From Actinomycetota bacterium (GTDB lineage Bacteria > Actinomycetota > Acidimicrobiia > Acidimicrobiales > Microtrichaceae): a stretch of 10,319 nucleotides of DNA. Below the pieces are notes generated by a model that saw only the letters and a program-made list of their open reading frames with translations, was not told where the DNA came from and searched no databases. Below are positions 1 through 6,625 of the stretch, piece after piece (position 1 is the first letter of the stretch; each line of letters starts with the position of its first letter). The stretch spans positions 1 through 10,319 of the forward strand of contig WLLG01000049.1 of the NCBI GenBank assembly GCA_009700815.1. The letters run 5' to 3'. A program made the position numbers and the translations under genes.

Positions 1-635
1 GCAAGGTCAATCGCTGCCATCTGCGCGACATGCCCTGATCCTGCGGCGTGATCTCCATGGGCCGTGGTTGCCCCGGCAGCAGTAGCAGTGCCAGTAGCAG
101 GGCCACCTGCGTGAGCACCATGAGAAGATGCATCCGGGCTGACAATGGCTGCAGTCGCAAGGCCAAGCACAGCAATTGCCGCAACCGAGGCGCCGAGCAT
201 GCCGATGCGCAGGCGAGACGGAACGAACAACATTGCACCGGCAACAAGTACCGCTCCCAGTTCTAGAGCCGCACAAATCTGATCAACTAGTCCAACTGAT
301 TCAACAACTCCGGCATGTGCGCCGAAGGGAAGCCCGACTGTGCGGCTCCAAACCCACAGCGCAACAACCCCTGCGCTTCCAAGAATCACTGCTGTGTAGA
401 GCCTGCGCGATCCTCGACCTAGAAGCAGCGCAACGCCTGCAGCAATCTGAGCCCAGCCCACCACCGCGAAAGCGATTCCTTCGGCCCAGGACTCCCCGAT
501 GTGTGAGGGGATCATGACCAGGTGGATAACTCCAGCGCCCGCCAATAAGCCGGCTAGCAAGAACCCCATCGAGGGTTGTTGCACGGCCCCGGTTGGAGTT
601 GTCGCTATCTCATCAACGTCAGCTACATCAGCCAT
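1..635 (-). CDS. Partial multi-pass membrane protein with His-bearing helix and His-rich linker (function unknown)
   Basis: This gene runs off the left edge; 211 codons are open without a stop. The start is the ATG at 635-633, with AGGGGG (642-647) six bases upstream. After a soluble N-terminus of about 22 residues there are five likely membrane segments, near residues 24-43, 53-72, 79-98, 119-138 and 144-165. The first helix ends with H38-L-V-M-I-P-S-H45. Other polar residues in or near helices are Q63, H107, D118, C121 and E125. After the last helix comes an Ala/Gly/Thr linker with histidines at 172, 175, 193, 196 and 202. This resembles low-complexity metal-binding or tether segments, and it probably leads to a further domain beyond the edge. 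I do not recognise the family with confidence. Metal or haem binding is only inferred from the histidines. It lies downstream of the GAP-family gene on the same strand and may be co-transcribed with it. Confidence 0.8.
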   Translation of the reverse strand, partial: MADVADVDEIATTPTGAVQQPSMGFLLAGLLAGAGVIHLVMIPSHIGESWAEGIAFAVVGWAQIAAGVALLLGRGSRRLYTAVILGSAGVVALWVWSRTVGLPFGAHAGVVESVGLVDQICAALELGAVLVAGAMLFVPSRLRIGMLGASVAAIAVLGLATAAIVSPDASSHGAHAGGPATGTATAAGATTAHGDHAAGSGHVAQMAAIDL

Positions 636-641
636 AACAGA

Positions 642-647
642 CCCCCT
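642..647 (-). promoter_or_regulatory. Ribosome-binding site of the left-edge membrane protein
   Basis: Reading the minus strand, AGGGGG lies six bases before the ATG at 635. It is one of the few clear Shine-Dalgarno sites in the window and fixes the start of a gene whose end is not visible. Confidence 0.6.
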
Positions 648-657
648 AAAATCTGAA

Positions 658-678
658 CATCCGAAGTCTAATCGGATG
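658..678 (-). terminator. Small intergenic hairpin, possible weak terminator or attenuator
   Basis: CATCCGA (658-664) and TCGGATG (672-678) form a perfect 7-bp inverted repeat around a 7-base loop. It sits in the 57-base gap between the GAP-family stop and the next minus-strand start. On the minus strand the stem is followed by TTCAGATTTT, only partly U-rich, so it would be a weak intrinsic terminator at best. It could instead tune read-through into the downstream membrane-protein gene or be an operator. The stem is short enough that chance cannot be excluded. Confidence 0.3.
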
Positions 679-692
679 GCGAATTAGATGGC

Positions 693-1334
693 TCAAACCA
701 GCGCATTCACGCCCTTGGCAATGAGGTACAGCCCGATGAGCAGGAACAACCAGAGCAATACTTTGGGCCAATGTTCGAGCAGTAGTGCCCGCCACTTGGC
801 AAGAAGTGGCTCGGGCTGGCGGCTGCCGAGTACGACGAGCAACGGGACCAGCACATCAAGCGAAGCAACGAGGGTGAAGATGACCATTGCGCCGAACTGC
901 GCTGACTGGCTGCTGTAGTCCTTCAAAATATTGTTGGCACCAGCTACAGCGAGTGCATAGGGAGGCAGGAACGCACCGAGTACAAGGGCTGGAAGTGGCG
1001 ACATCTGGTCAAGCCGACTCAGCCACTTTGGAGTCTTCTTTCCACCATGTTGTTCCTGCCGGCGTACGCGAATCGCTGCGAAAATTGCAATCACGCCAAG
1101 CAGAATGTCGATGACCGCTGTGATGCTGGCTGATGCGCTGCCGGAGCCGCTCTCGACCTGACCCTCAAGAAACAGGGTTCCAAACCCCACCACGGCCACT
1201 GCTGTGACCCAACCAACAGCAAGAGCCGCTGCCTTTCTGGTGCCTCGTTCAGAACTCAGCAGCAGCAACGAAGCAAGCGCAGCTAGAGGGCTCAGCCCAA
1301 TGGTGAACGCAAGCAGTACCGTATTTGCGTTCAT
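693..1334 (-). CDS. GAP-family (Sap/SfLAP-like) integral membrane protein
   Basis: This is a 213-residue membrane protein of the actinobacterial GAP/Sap type, named after the mycobacterial sulfolipid-1-addressing protein. Family members are linked to moving glycolipids to the cell surface. The family look is an N-terminal helix with a Ser-Pro-Leu kink (I12-G-L-S-P-L-A), a Ser/Arg-rich turn after it, a second helix, a charged cytoplasmic loop (RVRRQEQHGGKK), then a Pro-containing helix (GAFLPPYALAVAGANNI) and two C-terminal helices. About six membrane segments are likely. I chose the ATG at 1334-1332 because the first helix begins right after it. The reading frame also allows a GTG at 1385 (17 more residues, no Shine-Dalgarno). 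The only purine-rich stretch, CGAGGA, touches the ATG directly, so a leaderless or atypical start is likely. The substrate cannot be read from the sequence. It is divergent from the first lipoprotein esterase, with about 60 bases between. Confidence 0.82.
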   Translation of the reverse strand: MNANTVLLAFTIGLSPLAALASLLLLSSERGTRKAAALAVGWVTAVAVVGFGTLFLEGQVESGSGSASASITAVIDILLGVIAIFAAIRVRRQEQHGGKKTPKWLSRLDQMSPLPALVLGAFLPPYALAVAGANNILKDYSSQSAQFGAMVIFTLVASLDVLVPLLVVLGSRQPEPLLAKWRALLLEHWPKVLLWLFLLIGLYLIAKGVNALV

Positions 1335-1394
1335 TCCTCGACAAGCTAGGACAGATTGGGTGGTTTTACCTACATCTAGCGGCACACTGAACGG

Positions 1395-2279
1395 GTGTTA
1401 CCGATCTCGCCAGGCCATCGCAACCTTCTAGCAGCACTGAGTTTGACCCTCATCACGTGCATCTTGAGTTCTTGCGTGGTACCAACAGCGGGCCGGCAAA
1501 CTAGCCGTTCCGCAACGGCGCCCTATGTGTCTGCTGGAACGGTCGAATACTCCCCCGGCCTAACTGGAGACCTCTACCTGCCACAGGCCGGAGGAAACAA
1601 AGGGGTGATAGTCCTCGTTCATGCTGGCGGTTTTTATACTGGTTCCCGACAGCAAATTGCGGCTTATGCAACACCAATCATGGATCAGATCGATCGCGGT
1701 TTTGCCGTGCTGAATATTGATTACCGGCTGACTTCTGGCAACCAGAATCAATTTCCCGCTGCAGTGGCAGATGTTTCAGCAGCCATTGACTGGACTCGAT
1801 CAACCGGGCCGAACTACGGAATCAACCCAGCTACGGTCATTATTGCTGGACACTCTGCAGGTGGAACCCTTGCCGCACTCATTGGACTGGGCGCAAATAA
1901 TCCCAACAGCCCACGCGGTAACAGTTCACCTGTCGACGGGTGGATTGCTATCTCCGGTATCTACGACCTGCGAGTTCCTGGTGTGGCACAGCTTCAACAG
2001 CGAGCGTGGCTCGGTCCCAATGCAAGCGGCGATGCCATTCAGGCAGCCTCTGCAGTGACTCTCGCTGACGCTGGCGATGCACCCGGCTATATCGCTCATG
2101 GAACGCAGGATCCCCTAGTCCCAGTGGCGCAACCGTTTACCCTCTTTGTCACAACCTGGCTTACAGGCACGAATCCTTGGCTGGATCTTGTGTCCTCAAC
2201 GGACTGCAATGGCCACATTCCCACCTGCGCAATGAACACCGCATACCTCAACATGTGGGTTGATCAAATCGCCGCTTAG
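1395..2279 (+). CDS. Secreted lipoprotein alpha/beta-hydrolase (BD-FAE/HSL-like esterase)
   Basis: This 294-residue protein is a probable carboxylesterase anchored on the outer face of the membrane. The signal peptide has a short basic start (H8, R9), a hydrophobic core (residues 11-24) and a lipobox L24-S-S-C27, predicting lipid attachment at Cys27. The catalytic domain shows an oxyanion-hole motif HAGGF (76-80, a variant of HGGG), strand NIDYR (107-111), the nucleophile elbow G152-H-S154-A-G, the acid in HGTQD239P, and the His in NGH274. All three triad residues are therefore present. Cys271 and Cys278 flank the catalytic His and could form a disulfide. The start is the GTG at 1395; an in-frame TAG at 1377-1379 rules out a longer protein, and no good Shine-Dalgarno site is visible. 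The architecture fits BD-FAE (bacterial feruloyl/acyl esterase) and related HSL-type enzymes; the ester substrate is unknown. A second, unrelated lipoprotein esterase follows after 51 bases. Confidence 0.88.
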   Translation: MLPISPGHRNLLAALSLTLITCILSSCVVPTAGRQTSRSATAPYVSAGTVEYSPGLTGDLYLPQAGGNKGVIVLVHAGGFYTGSRQQIAAYATPIMDQIDRGFAVLNIDYRLTSGNQNQFPAAVADVSAAIDWTRSTGPNYGINPATVIIAGHSAGGTLAALIGLGANNPNSPRGNSSPVDGWIAISGIYDLRVPGVAQLQQRAWLGPNASGDAIQAASAVTLADAGDAPGYIAHGTQDPLVPVAQPFTLFVTTWLTGTNPWLDLVSSTDCNGHIPTCAMNTAYLNMWVDQIAA

Positions 2280-2330
2280 GCAGATGAATGGCTATCCTAG
2301 GCATCACGACTCTCAGGACGGGACTGGGCG

Positions 2331-3374
2331 ATGTCAACTCGATTTTCTGCAAAGCAAAAAAGATCAGTTCACAGAATTTCCGCTGCGGCATGTGCGGCTC
2401 TTGTAACGACCGTGCTTCTTGTCGCTTGCGTGCCGCCGGTTGCTCCCGGCCCAACAGTTCGACCCCAACCAATCGGACGCGGCAAAGTGGCCAACTCGAC
2501 GATCGAGCCCTCTGCTGGGTGCAGTTCAGCCACGCCAAGGCCCCCTACTGGACGATCGGTTCTCAGGGTCACTACTGCTCACGGAAGCCGTAATGCGTTG
2601 TTGGATCTCCCTGCCGCTGCTACAACGCCTGCGGGGTCTGCCGGGAGTGAGCCACTACCGGTTCTGGTGAGCCTGCACCCCTTCACGCTGAACGCTCGAG
2701 TGTGGGATCAATACTCTCAGCTTGCCGCTGCCGGCACCGCTCGCAACTACATCGTGATTACTCCGCTCGGCAGCGAGCCTGGTCCACGCTGGGCAGTACC
2801 GGGCGGCCTTGAGTATGGAGTGGACGATCTTGGCTACCTGTCCGCTGCCCTTGACACCGTTGAGGATTCCCTGTGCGTTGACCGCAACCGTGAATTTGCC
2901 GCCGGGTTCTCTGCAGGTGCCGCCATGGCACAAGCGCTCTCTTGCACGATGCCATGGCGCATGGCTGGAATAGCGGCTTCGGGTGGCTCAAATCTGACCG
3001 ACCTTTGCCCAGAGTCAGCCGGGACTGACGTCATGATTTTGCATGGCAGCGCAGATCCAATTGCCCCCCTTTCAGGCAGCAAGGTGGCATTTGCTCCTCC
3101 GGAGGGGCTCTCTGTTGACGAGGTTGTCGCGACCAACGCTGCACGATCGGATTGTGACCCGAGGGCAGTCTCGGAGCAGTTGTTCCCATCCGTAATCGTT
3201 GATACCTATCAGGGATGCAGCGAGAACCACAGGGTGCAATATTGGCGCATGATCGGCGCAGGCCATACCTGGGCTGGAGCTACAACTCTGGTGGAATTTA
3301 TTACTGGGCCAACCAATATGCAGATCTCTGCCACTGAACGAGTCTTGGATTTCTTCGACGCTCACACCCCCTGA
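2331..3374 (+). CDS. Secreted lipoprotein esterase, PHB-depolymerase/LpqC-like
   Basis: This 347-residue protein is a probable esterase of the polyhydroxybutyrate-depolymerase / feruloyl-esterase group, which includes mycobacterial LpqC. The N-terminus is basic (K8, K10, R11, R15) with a hydrophobic stretch to L30-V-A-C33, a good lipobox predicting acylation at Cys33. A Pro/Thr/Ser-rich linker of about 70 residues follows. In the hydrolase domain, VSLHPF (113-118) occupies the oxyanion-loop position, G192-F-S194-A-G is the nucleophile elbow, HGSAD242 carries the acid, and G309-A-G-H312-T-W-A-G matches the family's GGGHTWPG His motif. Cysteines at 182, 205, 226, 275 and 296 suggest disulfides in an exported protein. 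The start is the ATG at 2331, preceded by G-rich sequence (GGGACTGGGCG). It probably shares a transcript with the esterase 51 bases upstream. Whether it cleaves polyesters, feruloyl sugars or lipids is not decidable here. Confidence 0.86.
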   Translation: MSTRFSAKQKRSVHRISAAACAALVTTVLLVACVPPVAPGPTVRPQPIGRGKVANSTIEPSAGCSSATPRPPTGRSVLRVTTAHGSRNALLDLPAAATTPAGSAGSEPLPVLVSLHPFTLNARVWDQYSQLAAAGTARNYIVITPLGSEPGPRWAVPGGLEYGVDDLGYLSAALDTVEDSLCVDRNREFAAGFSAGAAMAQALSCTMPWRMAGIAASGGSNLTDLCPESAGTDVMILHGSADPIAPLSGSKVAFAPPEGLSVDEVVATNAARSDCDPRAVSEQLFPSVIVDTYQGCSENHRVQYWRMIGAGHTWAGATTLVEFITGPTNMQISATERVLDFFDAHTP

Positions 3375-3400
3375 GCAAGCACCGAAAGTTGAATCCCCTC

Positions 3401-3406
3401 TACTGT
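3401..3406 (+). promoter_or_regulatory. Candidate -10 box for a leaderless aldo/keto reductase transcript
   Basis: TACTGT fits the TANNNT pattern, and its last base is 8 bases from the A of the ATG at 3414. That is where a transcript starting at or near the initiation codon would place it. No convincing -35 element is seen. Support is positional only, together with the lack of a ribosome-binding site. Confidence 0.25.
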
Positions 3407-3413
3407 TCTGCAG

Positions 3414-4424
3414 ATGTATCCCGCAGCACAACCCGATCGAGGTTCCAAGACCATCAGTTTTGTCGGGTGCAATTCTGCTGTTGCTCCCCTAGGAGTGGGG
3501 ACATGGGCTTGGGGAGATCGCGACACGTGGGGTATGGGTGGGTACGACTCGGCTCTTACTGAGGCCTCGATCGAACAGGCATGGGATGCTTCGCTGGCTG
3601 CTGGGGTAACGCTCTTTGACACTGCCGAGGTGTACGGCAAGGGCGAGAGCGAGCGCATTATTGGCAAACTGCTTGCAGCGGATCTAGAACGCAAGTCCTC
3701 GGTACTGATCGCCACCAAATTCATGCCCCTTCCCCATAAGCCACGTTTACGGACGGCTATGCGCACAGCAGTACTCGGTTCACTCGAACGCCTCGGCCTT
3801 GAATGCATCGACCTGTACCAGATTCACGGACCAATCAGCCTTCGAACCCATGCCGCAATGGCTGATGCGCTCGCGACCATTCACGCCGAGGGGCTGATCC
3901 GTGCTGTGGGGGTTTCGAATTATTCCATTCGGGAGATGAGTTCGATCCAAGCGGCTCTCGCAGCTAGAGGATTGTCATTAGCTTCGAATCAAATTGAATT
4001 CTCACCGTTGCGACGTATGCCAGAGACTTCTGGCCTGCTGCAGGCCTGCAGAGACCTTGCGGTGGTGCCGTTGGCTTACTCGCCAATCGGTCAAGGTCGC
4101 CTGACCGGAAAGTACTCCGCGGCGAATCCACCTCCTGGCAAGCGCACCTTTTCAGCACATCCTATGGAGCGAATAGACCTAATCGTAGAGAATCTCCGCC
4201 AAATTGGAATTGCTCACGGGGGTAAAACTCCAAGCCAAGTTGCTCTGCAATGGATCATCTCGAAGGGTGCTGTGCCCATCCCGGGGGCAAAGAACGCTGG
4301 TCAAGCAACCGAGAACGCAGGTGCGCTTGGCTGGCACCTCAGCGCAGAGCAGATCGAGGCCATAGATGCCCTTGCCCTGGCTGGTCAACGAACCCTGCAA
4401 CAGCGAATCTGGCAGCACGGCTAG
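3414..4424 (+). CDS. Aldo/keto reductase (NADP-dependent oxidoreductase)
   Basis: This 336-residue cytosolic TIM-barrel oxidoreductase would reduce aldehydes or ketones with NADPH. The full AKR tetrad is visible: D69 (in FDTAEVYG), Y74, K102 (in IATKF) and H138 (in DLYQIHGP). Later family marks are GVSNYS (strand 5), the Q of SNQIEFSPL, LAYSPIGQGRLTGKY, and the cofactor-phosphate site VPIPGAKNAGQATENAGAL near the C-terminus. Length is normal for the AKR11/AKR13-like bacterial branch. The start ATG at 3414 has no Shine-Dalgarno site. A TACTGT box lies 7 bases before it, which would suit a leaderless transcript. The gap from the esterase is only 39 bases, so both read-through and an own promoter are possible. 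Substrate unknown; this family is too broad to assign one. It is convergent with the FAD-binding protein, 22 bases apart. Confidence 0.93.
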   Translation: MYPAAQPDRGSKTISFVGCNSAVAPLGVGTWAWGDRDTWGMGGYDSALTEASIEQAWDASLAAGVTLFDTAEVYGKGESERIIGKLLAADLERKSSVLIATKFMPLPHKPRLRTAMRTAVLGSLERLGLECIDLYQIHGPISLRTHAAMADALATIHAEGLIRAVGVSNYSIREMSSIQAALAARGLSLASNQIEFSPLRRMPETSGLLQACRDLAVVPLAYSPIGQGRLTGKYSAANPPPGKRTFSAHPMERIDLIVENLRQIGIAHGGKTPSQVALQWIISKGAVPIPGAKNAGQATENAGALGWHLSAEQIEAIDALALAGQRTLQQRIWQHG

Positions 4425-4427
4425 ATC

Positions 4428-4451
4428 ACAGGGTTAGCAAACAGGGTTAGC
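4428..4451. repeat. 11-base direct repeat at the convergent gene ends
   Basis: ACAGGGTTAGC occurs at 4428-4438 and again at 4441-4451, a 13-base period separated by AA. The second copy contains the stop codon (TTA, read as TAA on the minus strand) of the FAD-binding protein. The first lies in the 22-base gap after the aldo/keto reductase stop. It looks like a small local duplication. No hairpin terminator is visible between these convergent genes. Confidence 0.7.
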
Positions 4452-5862
4452 TCAGCAAGATCTGATCGGCGATATGGAGTGCTTGGCTCCGCAACTCGGG
4501 AATTGCCGTTGTTTCAAAAAGCGTTCCCCGACGAGGTGGACCCATCACAAAAATATGATCTACCGGCAAACCGTCTTGCCCTAAGAGAGAACCCTGCGCC
4601 GTCGTCATGAGACCCAGACCATGCGGGTCAGGCTGAGCAAGTCCGCGGCTCATCAAGTCTGTCACGACCGGGTTTGCAGGGGGGAGCCAACTTCGACCCG
4701 GGCCGGTGCAGTTCACCACTGCATCTACGTACAGCTGCTGCGGGCTACCATTCATTTCAACACCAAGGTCGATCTCGCCCTCAGGCGAGTTGACAGCTTG
4801 CAGAACCTGCCCGACATGCGTTGTCATCACGCCAGAAGAAATGAGCCCAGCAAGGCGGCCCGCAGTAGGGGGTGACATTCGATGACGATGCACATCCCAA
4901 TCTCGCAGGACGTGACTCAGAAAAATGCTCTGCTGTGTATCGTCGAATCTTCGCCACAGAGCATTCGCGAACGGCCGGATTGCATCGATAACTTCGCGCC
5001 AGTTCTCATCGGGGTACTCAGCACCGACCCGGTCTTGAATCCGGGCGTGAATCTTGGCCTGAAGTGAAAGAACATCCTTTGCATCCTGCGCCAGGTCAAT
5101 GACTTGCATGGGGCGCTGAGGCTGCTTGACGAGGTGCCTTTTGGGTAGCAACCCATTACGAGACAGAGCTATCAGCTTGAGCTGCTTCGATACGGTGCTC
5201 TGACGACTCAGCGTGAGTGCCACGTCCGCCATGGTGAGTCCAGTCCCGACCAACGCGATGCGCTGTTTGCCCTGCAAGCCTTGCAGTGCTTCTGGTGCCC
5301 AGGGATCCGGTACCCAGCCTGTTGTGCCAGCCAAGCTCTTGAGCGAATCGGGAATACCCGGAGCGGGATTTCCGATTGCCAGCACAACAAAGTCTGCAGT
5401 CAGACTCTTGCCTGAACTGAGCCTCACGTGAGTCCGACCACTGCTGGGTTCAAGAGCAACCACTTGGTCTTGAAGTACTTCCAAACTACCCGGTTGGGCG
5501 CGGGCGGCTGCTAGCTCAAGGTGCTGCAGGAGGTACTCGCGAAATTCTCGTCGCGGCAGAAACGTATCGGGGCCGCCGAGACCGCGGGCAGCCATCCAGT
5601 CAACAAGGTCACTGGGGCGCGAGGGGTCAGCACTCATGCCAGAGGCCCGCACATTAAGCAAGTGCTCGGGGTCATCTGTCCCATAGGCCACACCCGCCGC
5701 TAGCCGACCAGACGGTTCCACGATGCTCACGTGCACTTCCTTGGCAAAGCTTGCGTCGAGCAGGCGTGCAGCTAGCAGCACCCCAGAGGCTCCGCCGCCC
5801 ACCACAACCACGCGGACTGCTTCGCCAAGGGCACCGCTGTGTTCATCCATCCCCGCCAGCAT
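4447..5862 (-). CDS. FAD/NAD(P)-binding oxidoreductase-like protein (COG4529 / NAD_binding_9 type)
   Basis: This 471-residue flavoprotein is of the type annotated as uncharacterised FAD/NAD(P)-binding protein (E. coli YdhS group). The N-terminal Rossmann motif is V-V-V-G22-G-G-A-S-G27, followed about 25 residues later by E49 of the strand that would bind the ADP ribose. The family signature G57-V-A-Y-G-T-D-D-P-E-H-L-L-N-V-R-A is intact. A second dinucleotide motif, ALVGTGLTMAD (203-213), suits NAD(P)H. The ATG-like motifs AIGNPAPG (162-169) and VVNCTGPGRSW (C-terminal part) are also present. The two-site layout resembles flavin monooxygenases and ornithine hydroxylases, but no specific reaction is established for this group. 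The start is the ATG at 5862; the ATG at 5850 (residue 5) is an alternative with GGCGGGG touching it. It is divergent from the enoyl-CoA isomerase gene, sharing a 78-base upstream region. Confidence 0.85.
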   Translation of the reverse strand: MLAGMDEHSGALGEAVRVVVVGGGASGVLLAARLLDASFAKEVHVSIVEPSGRLAAGVAYGTDDPEHLLNVRASGMSADPSRPSDLVDWMAARGLGGPDTFLPRREFREYLLQHLELAAARAQPGSLEVLQDQVVALEPSSGRTHVRLSSGKSLTADFVVLAIGNPAPGIPDSLKSLAGTTGWVPDPWAPEALQGLQGKQRIALVGTGLTMADVALTLSRQSTVSKQLKLIALSRNGLLPKRHLVKQPQRPMQVIDLAQDAKDVLSLQAKIHARIQDRVGAEYPDENWREVIDAIRPFANALWRRFDDTQQSIFLSHVLRDWDVHRHRMSPPTAGRLAGLISSGVMTTHVGQVLQAVNSPEGEIDLGVEMNGSPQQLYVDAVVNCTGPGRSWLPPANPVVTDLMSRGLAQPDPHGLGLMTTAQGSLLGQDGLPVDHIFVMGPPRRGTLFETTAIPELRSQALHIADQILLS

Positions 5863-5930
5863 GCCAGAATCAGCGGGGCTCTTCGCTCCAAGTTTCGTCC
5901 TCAGCTCTCAATACTCCGGTCTCAATTCTT

Positions 5931-5936
5931 AGAAGG
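5931..5936 (+). promoter_or_regulatory. Ribosome-binding site deciding the isomerase start
   Basis: AGAAGG lies four bases before the ATG at 5941. It selects this ATG over an in-frame start at 5839, which would add 34 residues and overlap the divergent FAD-protein gene. Confidence 0.75.
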
Positions 5937-5940
5937 AACC

Positions 5941-6621
5941 ATGTCTGAACTCATTCGCCACGATGCCGTCTTCCTTCTTCAATTCGATAGCGAGGAAAAC
6001 CGTTTCAGCGGAGGCCTTCTGGAACAGATCGATCGAACCTTGTCCGCTGTAGAGGAACTCGCTCTGGGGGCTCACCCTGAGCCTGTTGCACTCGTCACCA
6101 CGGGAACCGGAAAATTCTTTTCTAATGGATTGGATCTGGACTGGTTGATGGCCAACAAAGACAAAGCAGCAAGCAACGTGGCCCAGGTGCACTCCGTGTT
6201 TGCTCGTCTGCTGCGCCTACCTTGTGTCAGCGTGGCAGCCATCAACGGCCACGCCTTTGCAGGTGGTGCCATGTTGGCGCTGTCTCATGATTTTCGGATC
6301 ATGCGAGCGGATCGCGGATATTTCTGCTTGCCTGAAGTGGACCTCGGACTGCCATTCACTCATGGGATGAGAGAACTGATCACCTCTCGGCTCAGCAAAC
6401 AAGTTGCCCATGAGTCCATGGTGACGGGGCGACGCTACTCAGGTGAACAGGCAGCTGCTGCTGCAATCGTTGATCAAGCACTGCCCGAATCAGAGGTACT
6501 GACAGCCGCTCTAGCATTAGCAAACTCACTAGCGGCAAAAGCCGGACCTACGATTGCCAAGATCCGGTCAGATATGTATTCGGTTGCGCTTGAAGCCCTT
6601 GATCAAGACGCGGCAAGCTGA
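5941..6621 (+). CDS. Crotonase-fold enoyl-CoA isomerase/hydratase, plant ECI-like
   Basis: This 226-residue crotonase-superfamily protein probably acts on enoyl-CoA in fatty-acid breakdown. From memory it closely resembles plant peroxisomal delta3-delta2-enoyl-CoA isomerases. Shared blocks are G57-K-F-F-S-N-G-L-D-L (first oxyanion-hole region), I101-N-G-H-A-F-A-G-G-A (second oxyanion-hole region), L114-S-H-D-F-R-I-M-R-A-D-R-G, and P131-E132-V-D-L-G-L. E132 sits at the position of the single catalytic acid of these isomerases. The other glutamate of two-Glu hydratases is not seen in the HAFAGGA block, favouring isomerase over hydratase. The chain is shorter than typical hydratases (about 260) and slightly shorter than plant ECI (about 240). 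The start at 5941 follows AGAAGG. The next gene begins 4 bases after the stop, so the two are almost surely co-transcribed. The isomerase role is inferred; CoA-thioester chemistry is well supported by the fold. Confidence 0.88.
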   Translation: MSELIRHDAVFLLQFDSEENRFSGGLLEQIDRTLSAVEELALGAHPEPVALVTTGTGKFFSNGLDLDWLMANKDKAASNVAQVHSVFARLLRLPCVSVAAINGHAFAGGAMLALSHDFRIMRADRGYFCLPEVDLGLPFTHGMRELITSRLSKQVAHESMVTGRRYSGEQAAAAAIVDQALPESEVLTAALALANSLAAKAGPTIAKIRSDMYSVALEALDQDAAS

Positions 6622-6625
6622 GTCA

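Noticed and set aside
176..517. Plus-strand open frames near the left end, and a Cys-rich minus-strand frame at 7-276
   Set aside because: The continuous minus-strand frame 1-635 has a good ribosome-binding site and a clear membrane pattern. The Cys-rich frame is the same Ala/Gly codons read out of phase.
1335..1385. 17-residue extension of the GAP-family protein from the GTG at 1385
   Set aside because: Family members start almost directly with the first helix, and no ribosome-binding site precedes the GTG. It is not fully excluded.
3362..3808. 148-residue minus-strand open frame
   Set aside because: It overlaps the aldo/keto reductase active-site region on the opposite strand and shows no domain.
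5839..5940. Longer N-terminus for the enoyl-CoA isomerase
   Set aside because: AGAAGG directly precedes the ATG at 5941, the family begins there, and the extension would overlap the divergent FAD-protein gene.
6554..6625. 24-residue N-terminal extension of the NTF2-like protein
   Set aside because: It reads the isomerase end out of frame and is basic and unlike the fold; the ATG at 6626 gives the normal family start and a 4-base operon gap.
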